NCBI GenBank assembly: GCA_021202395.1
Contig: JAJQDC010000045.1
Coordinates: 7,887-50,016 of the forward strand
Source of the DNA: Clostridia bacterium
GTDB taxonomy: Bacteria > Bacillota > Clostridia > Christensenellales > Borkfalkiaceae
Direction: 5' to 3'
Length of the DNA: 42,130 nt
The notes under the pieces are model-generated. The model had not been told where the DNA came from. It made no database searches and worked only from the letters and a program-made list of their open reading frames with translations. Shown in pieces: positions 41,342 through 42,130 of this stretch. Both the position numbers and the translations under genes were made by a program. The stretch's first letter is position 1; every line of letters starts with the position of its first letter.

Positions 41342-41370
41342 ATTATACGTCAAGTAATTTTACTTGACAA
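41342..41370 (-). promoter_or_regulatory. Promoter with a perfect 20-bp palindrome (ylxM-ffh side)
   Basis: Minus strand TTGTCA (41370-41365), 17-bp spacer, TATAAT (41347-41342). GTCAAGTAATTTTACTTGAC at 41349-41368 is a perfect palindrome filling the spacer and part of the -35 box, as an operator would. Confidence 0.6.
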
Positions 41371-41481
41371 ACATTATTTTACTGCAAAATTTTTAAATAT
41401 CGAGATTATTTTGTTAATAATTTTCAGCGACATTTATATTTTAACAAACTTTTGCGGCGACTAAAATAAAGTTATAAAATA

Positions 41482-41510
41482 TTGACTAAAATTTTTATCG
41501 GTGTTAAAAT
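41482..41510 (+). promoter_or_regulatory. Promoter of the 76-aa gene
   Basis: TTGACT (41482-41487), 17-bp spacer, TAAAAT (41505-41510), 55 bp before the start codon. Confidence 0.7.
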
Positions 41511-41565
41511 ATCATCGTTCCGTTACAAAAATATCGGAAACAAAACTATATAAGGGCAGTGGATT

Positions 41566-41796
41566 ATGTATAAAGTGATAGACGGCGTTGCCTACGACAC
41601 GCTAAATTCTACCGTTGATAAAAAATTCACCTACGGTGCGCCCGGCGATCCCTGCGGCTATGAAGAGACTTTATATATTACGAAAGACGGGCACTACTTT
41701 GTTTATACCTTTGGCGGTAAACAATCTAAATACGTAAAAGAAGATATAATACCCATCGAGCGTGAAGAAGTAAAAAACTGGATTCTTTCGCACTGA
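41566..41796 (+). CDS. Small unknown protein, 76 aa
   Basis: Begins MYKVIDGVAYDTLNS, then YGAPGDPCGYEETLYITKDG, HYFVYTFGGKQSKYVKEDI and IPIEREEVKNWILSH. The layout (IDG.xYDT start, EETLY..KdG.yFvY.fGG..SKY, then I.P...EE...W) resembles a set of short uncharacterised Firmicutes proteins, but no function is known to me. No signal peptide or membrane segment. The ribosome site is weak (AAGGG). It has its own promoter and terminator. Confidence 0.75.
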   Translation: MYKVIDGVAYDTLNSTVDKKFTYGAPGDPCGYEETLYITKDGHYFVYTFGGKQSKYVKEDIIPIEREEVKNWILSH

Positions 41797-41865
41797 ATTA
41801 CGTTTTCTGTTACGGCGGATAAACAGATGAAGTAATTAAATAAATTTGTCAAAAGCCTTGCGGTG

Positions 41866-41900
41866 AACCCCTTGCGGTCGCTGCGGGGTTTTATATTTTT
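41866..41900 (+). terminator. Terminator of the 76-aa gene
   Basis: AACCCC/GGGGTT stem (41866-41871 with 41885-41890), followed by TTATATTTTTATT. Confidence 0.7.
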
Positions 41901-41957
41901 ATTGGGGTATAAAACTGAATTTACCCATAAAAACAAGAACACACGTTTAAATTTTTA

Positions 41958-41986
41958 TTGACAGCAAAAATTTTTTGTGATATAAT
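41958..41986 (+). promoter_or_regulatory. Consensus sigma-A promoter of the right-edge gene
   Basis: TTGACA (41958-41963), 17-bp spacer, TATAAT (41981-41986); leader of about 90 nt. Confidence 0.88.
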
Positions 41987-42042
41987 AAATGCAAGCAACA
42001 AGAGCGAACCTTATGGCGGTTAGCCTTCTTAGGGGGAATTTG

Positions 42043-42066
42043 ATGATATATCAAAATTCTACGTAA
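42043..42066 (+). CDS. Candidate leader peptide MIYQNST
   Basis: A 7-codon frame with AGGGGG six bases before its ATG; its TAA merges with the AAGGAGG of the next gene. It overlaps a hairpin (GAATTTGAT at 42036-42044 with ATCAAAATTC at 42050-42059). An upstream ATG at 42013 reads the same frame for 17 codons. This arrangement would allow translational coupling or attenuation. Confidence 0.35.
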   Translation: MIYQNST

Positions 42067-42080
42067 GGAGGAAATAGCAT

Positions 42081-42130
42081 ATGACAACTTCTGATTTATT
42101 AGAATTAGCCACAGTGCTTGAGCAGTTAGA
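42081..42130 (+). CDS. Start of an unknown gene, truncated by the window edge
   Basis: ATG at 42081 behind AAGGAGG, with the first residues MTTSDLLELATVLEQL. Too little is visible to assign a family. The consensus promoter and ideal ribosome site suggest strong expression. Confidence 0.7.
   Translation, partial: MTTSDLLELATVLEQL

Noticed and set aside
1-42130. tRNA, rRNA, SRP RNA or tmRNA genes
   Set aside because: No cloverleaf with a GGTTCRA-type T arm and no rRNA or SRP signature was noticed on either strand.

Overview
The window is a chromosomal segment of a Gram-positive, low-to-mid GC bacterium, most likely an uncultured gut Clostridia (Bacillota). The evidence is gene order and gene type. 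ylxM-ffh-rpsP-khpA-rimM-trmD, rbgA-rnhB-yraN, comM-dprA-topA-trmFO-hslV-hslU, and rpmB divergent from yloU(asp23)-fakA-recG all follow the Bacillus/Clostridium order, with a few genes missing or displaced (no xerC or codY, and rplS moved next to comM). Promoters are sigma-A type with AGGAGG ribosome sites. A finer taxonomic placement cannot be supported from the sequence alone.

Layout. The left edge (1-831) has a truncated Sel1-repeat gene and a divergent XRE regulator with twin palindromes between them. The str operon rpsL-rpsG-fusA-tuf runs on the minus strand (6722 to 1673) from a strong promoter at 7049-7077. A plus-strand island (7138-10530) holds a candidate small RNA, a MATE transporter fused to a cytidylate-kinase-like domain, and a Phd/ParE-type toxin-antitoxin pair whose toxin is cut short by an amber codon. 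Then follow, nearly all on the minus strand: a DRE-TIM aldolase, an AAA/DUF4143 ATPase, recG-fakA-asp23, rpmB (plus strand), a leucine-rich-repeat lipoprotein, trxA, hisS, the hslU..comM operon, rplS, yraN, a phosphoribosyltransferase, rnhB, rbgA, two unknown genes, a flavin reductase, trmD, rimM, khpA, rpsP, ffh and ylxM. The right edge has a small unknown plus-strand gene and the start of another gene with a leader peptide.

Most genes serve translation and genome maintenance: ribosomal proteins and their maturation (RimM, RbgA), elongation factors, tRNA modification (TrmD, TrmFO), protein targeting (Ffh/YlxM), DNA topology and repair (TopA, RecG, DprA, ComM, RNase HII) and proteolysis (HslUV).

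The unusual part is the intergenic DNA. About ten gaps of 300-1000 bp are mosaics of at least six dispersed repeat families (called R1, B, C, D, E and F here), often nested in one another. Intact and interrupted copies can be compared within this one window. Two further elements look like structured RNAs, because their paired regions change in a compensatory way between copies while their loops stay the same. One is a ~122-nt three-hairpin element (21736-21858 and 41108-41228) inserted into two different repeat families. The other is a two-hairpin element in front of rpsG and tuf, with a third partial copy at the end of ffh. I do not recognise either as a named RNA family; they are the best candidates here for something undescribed.
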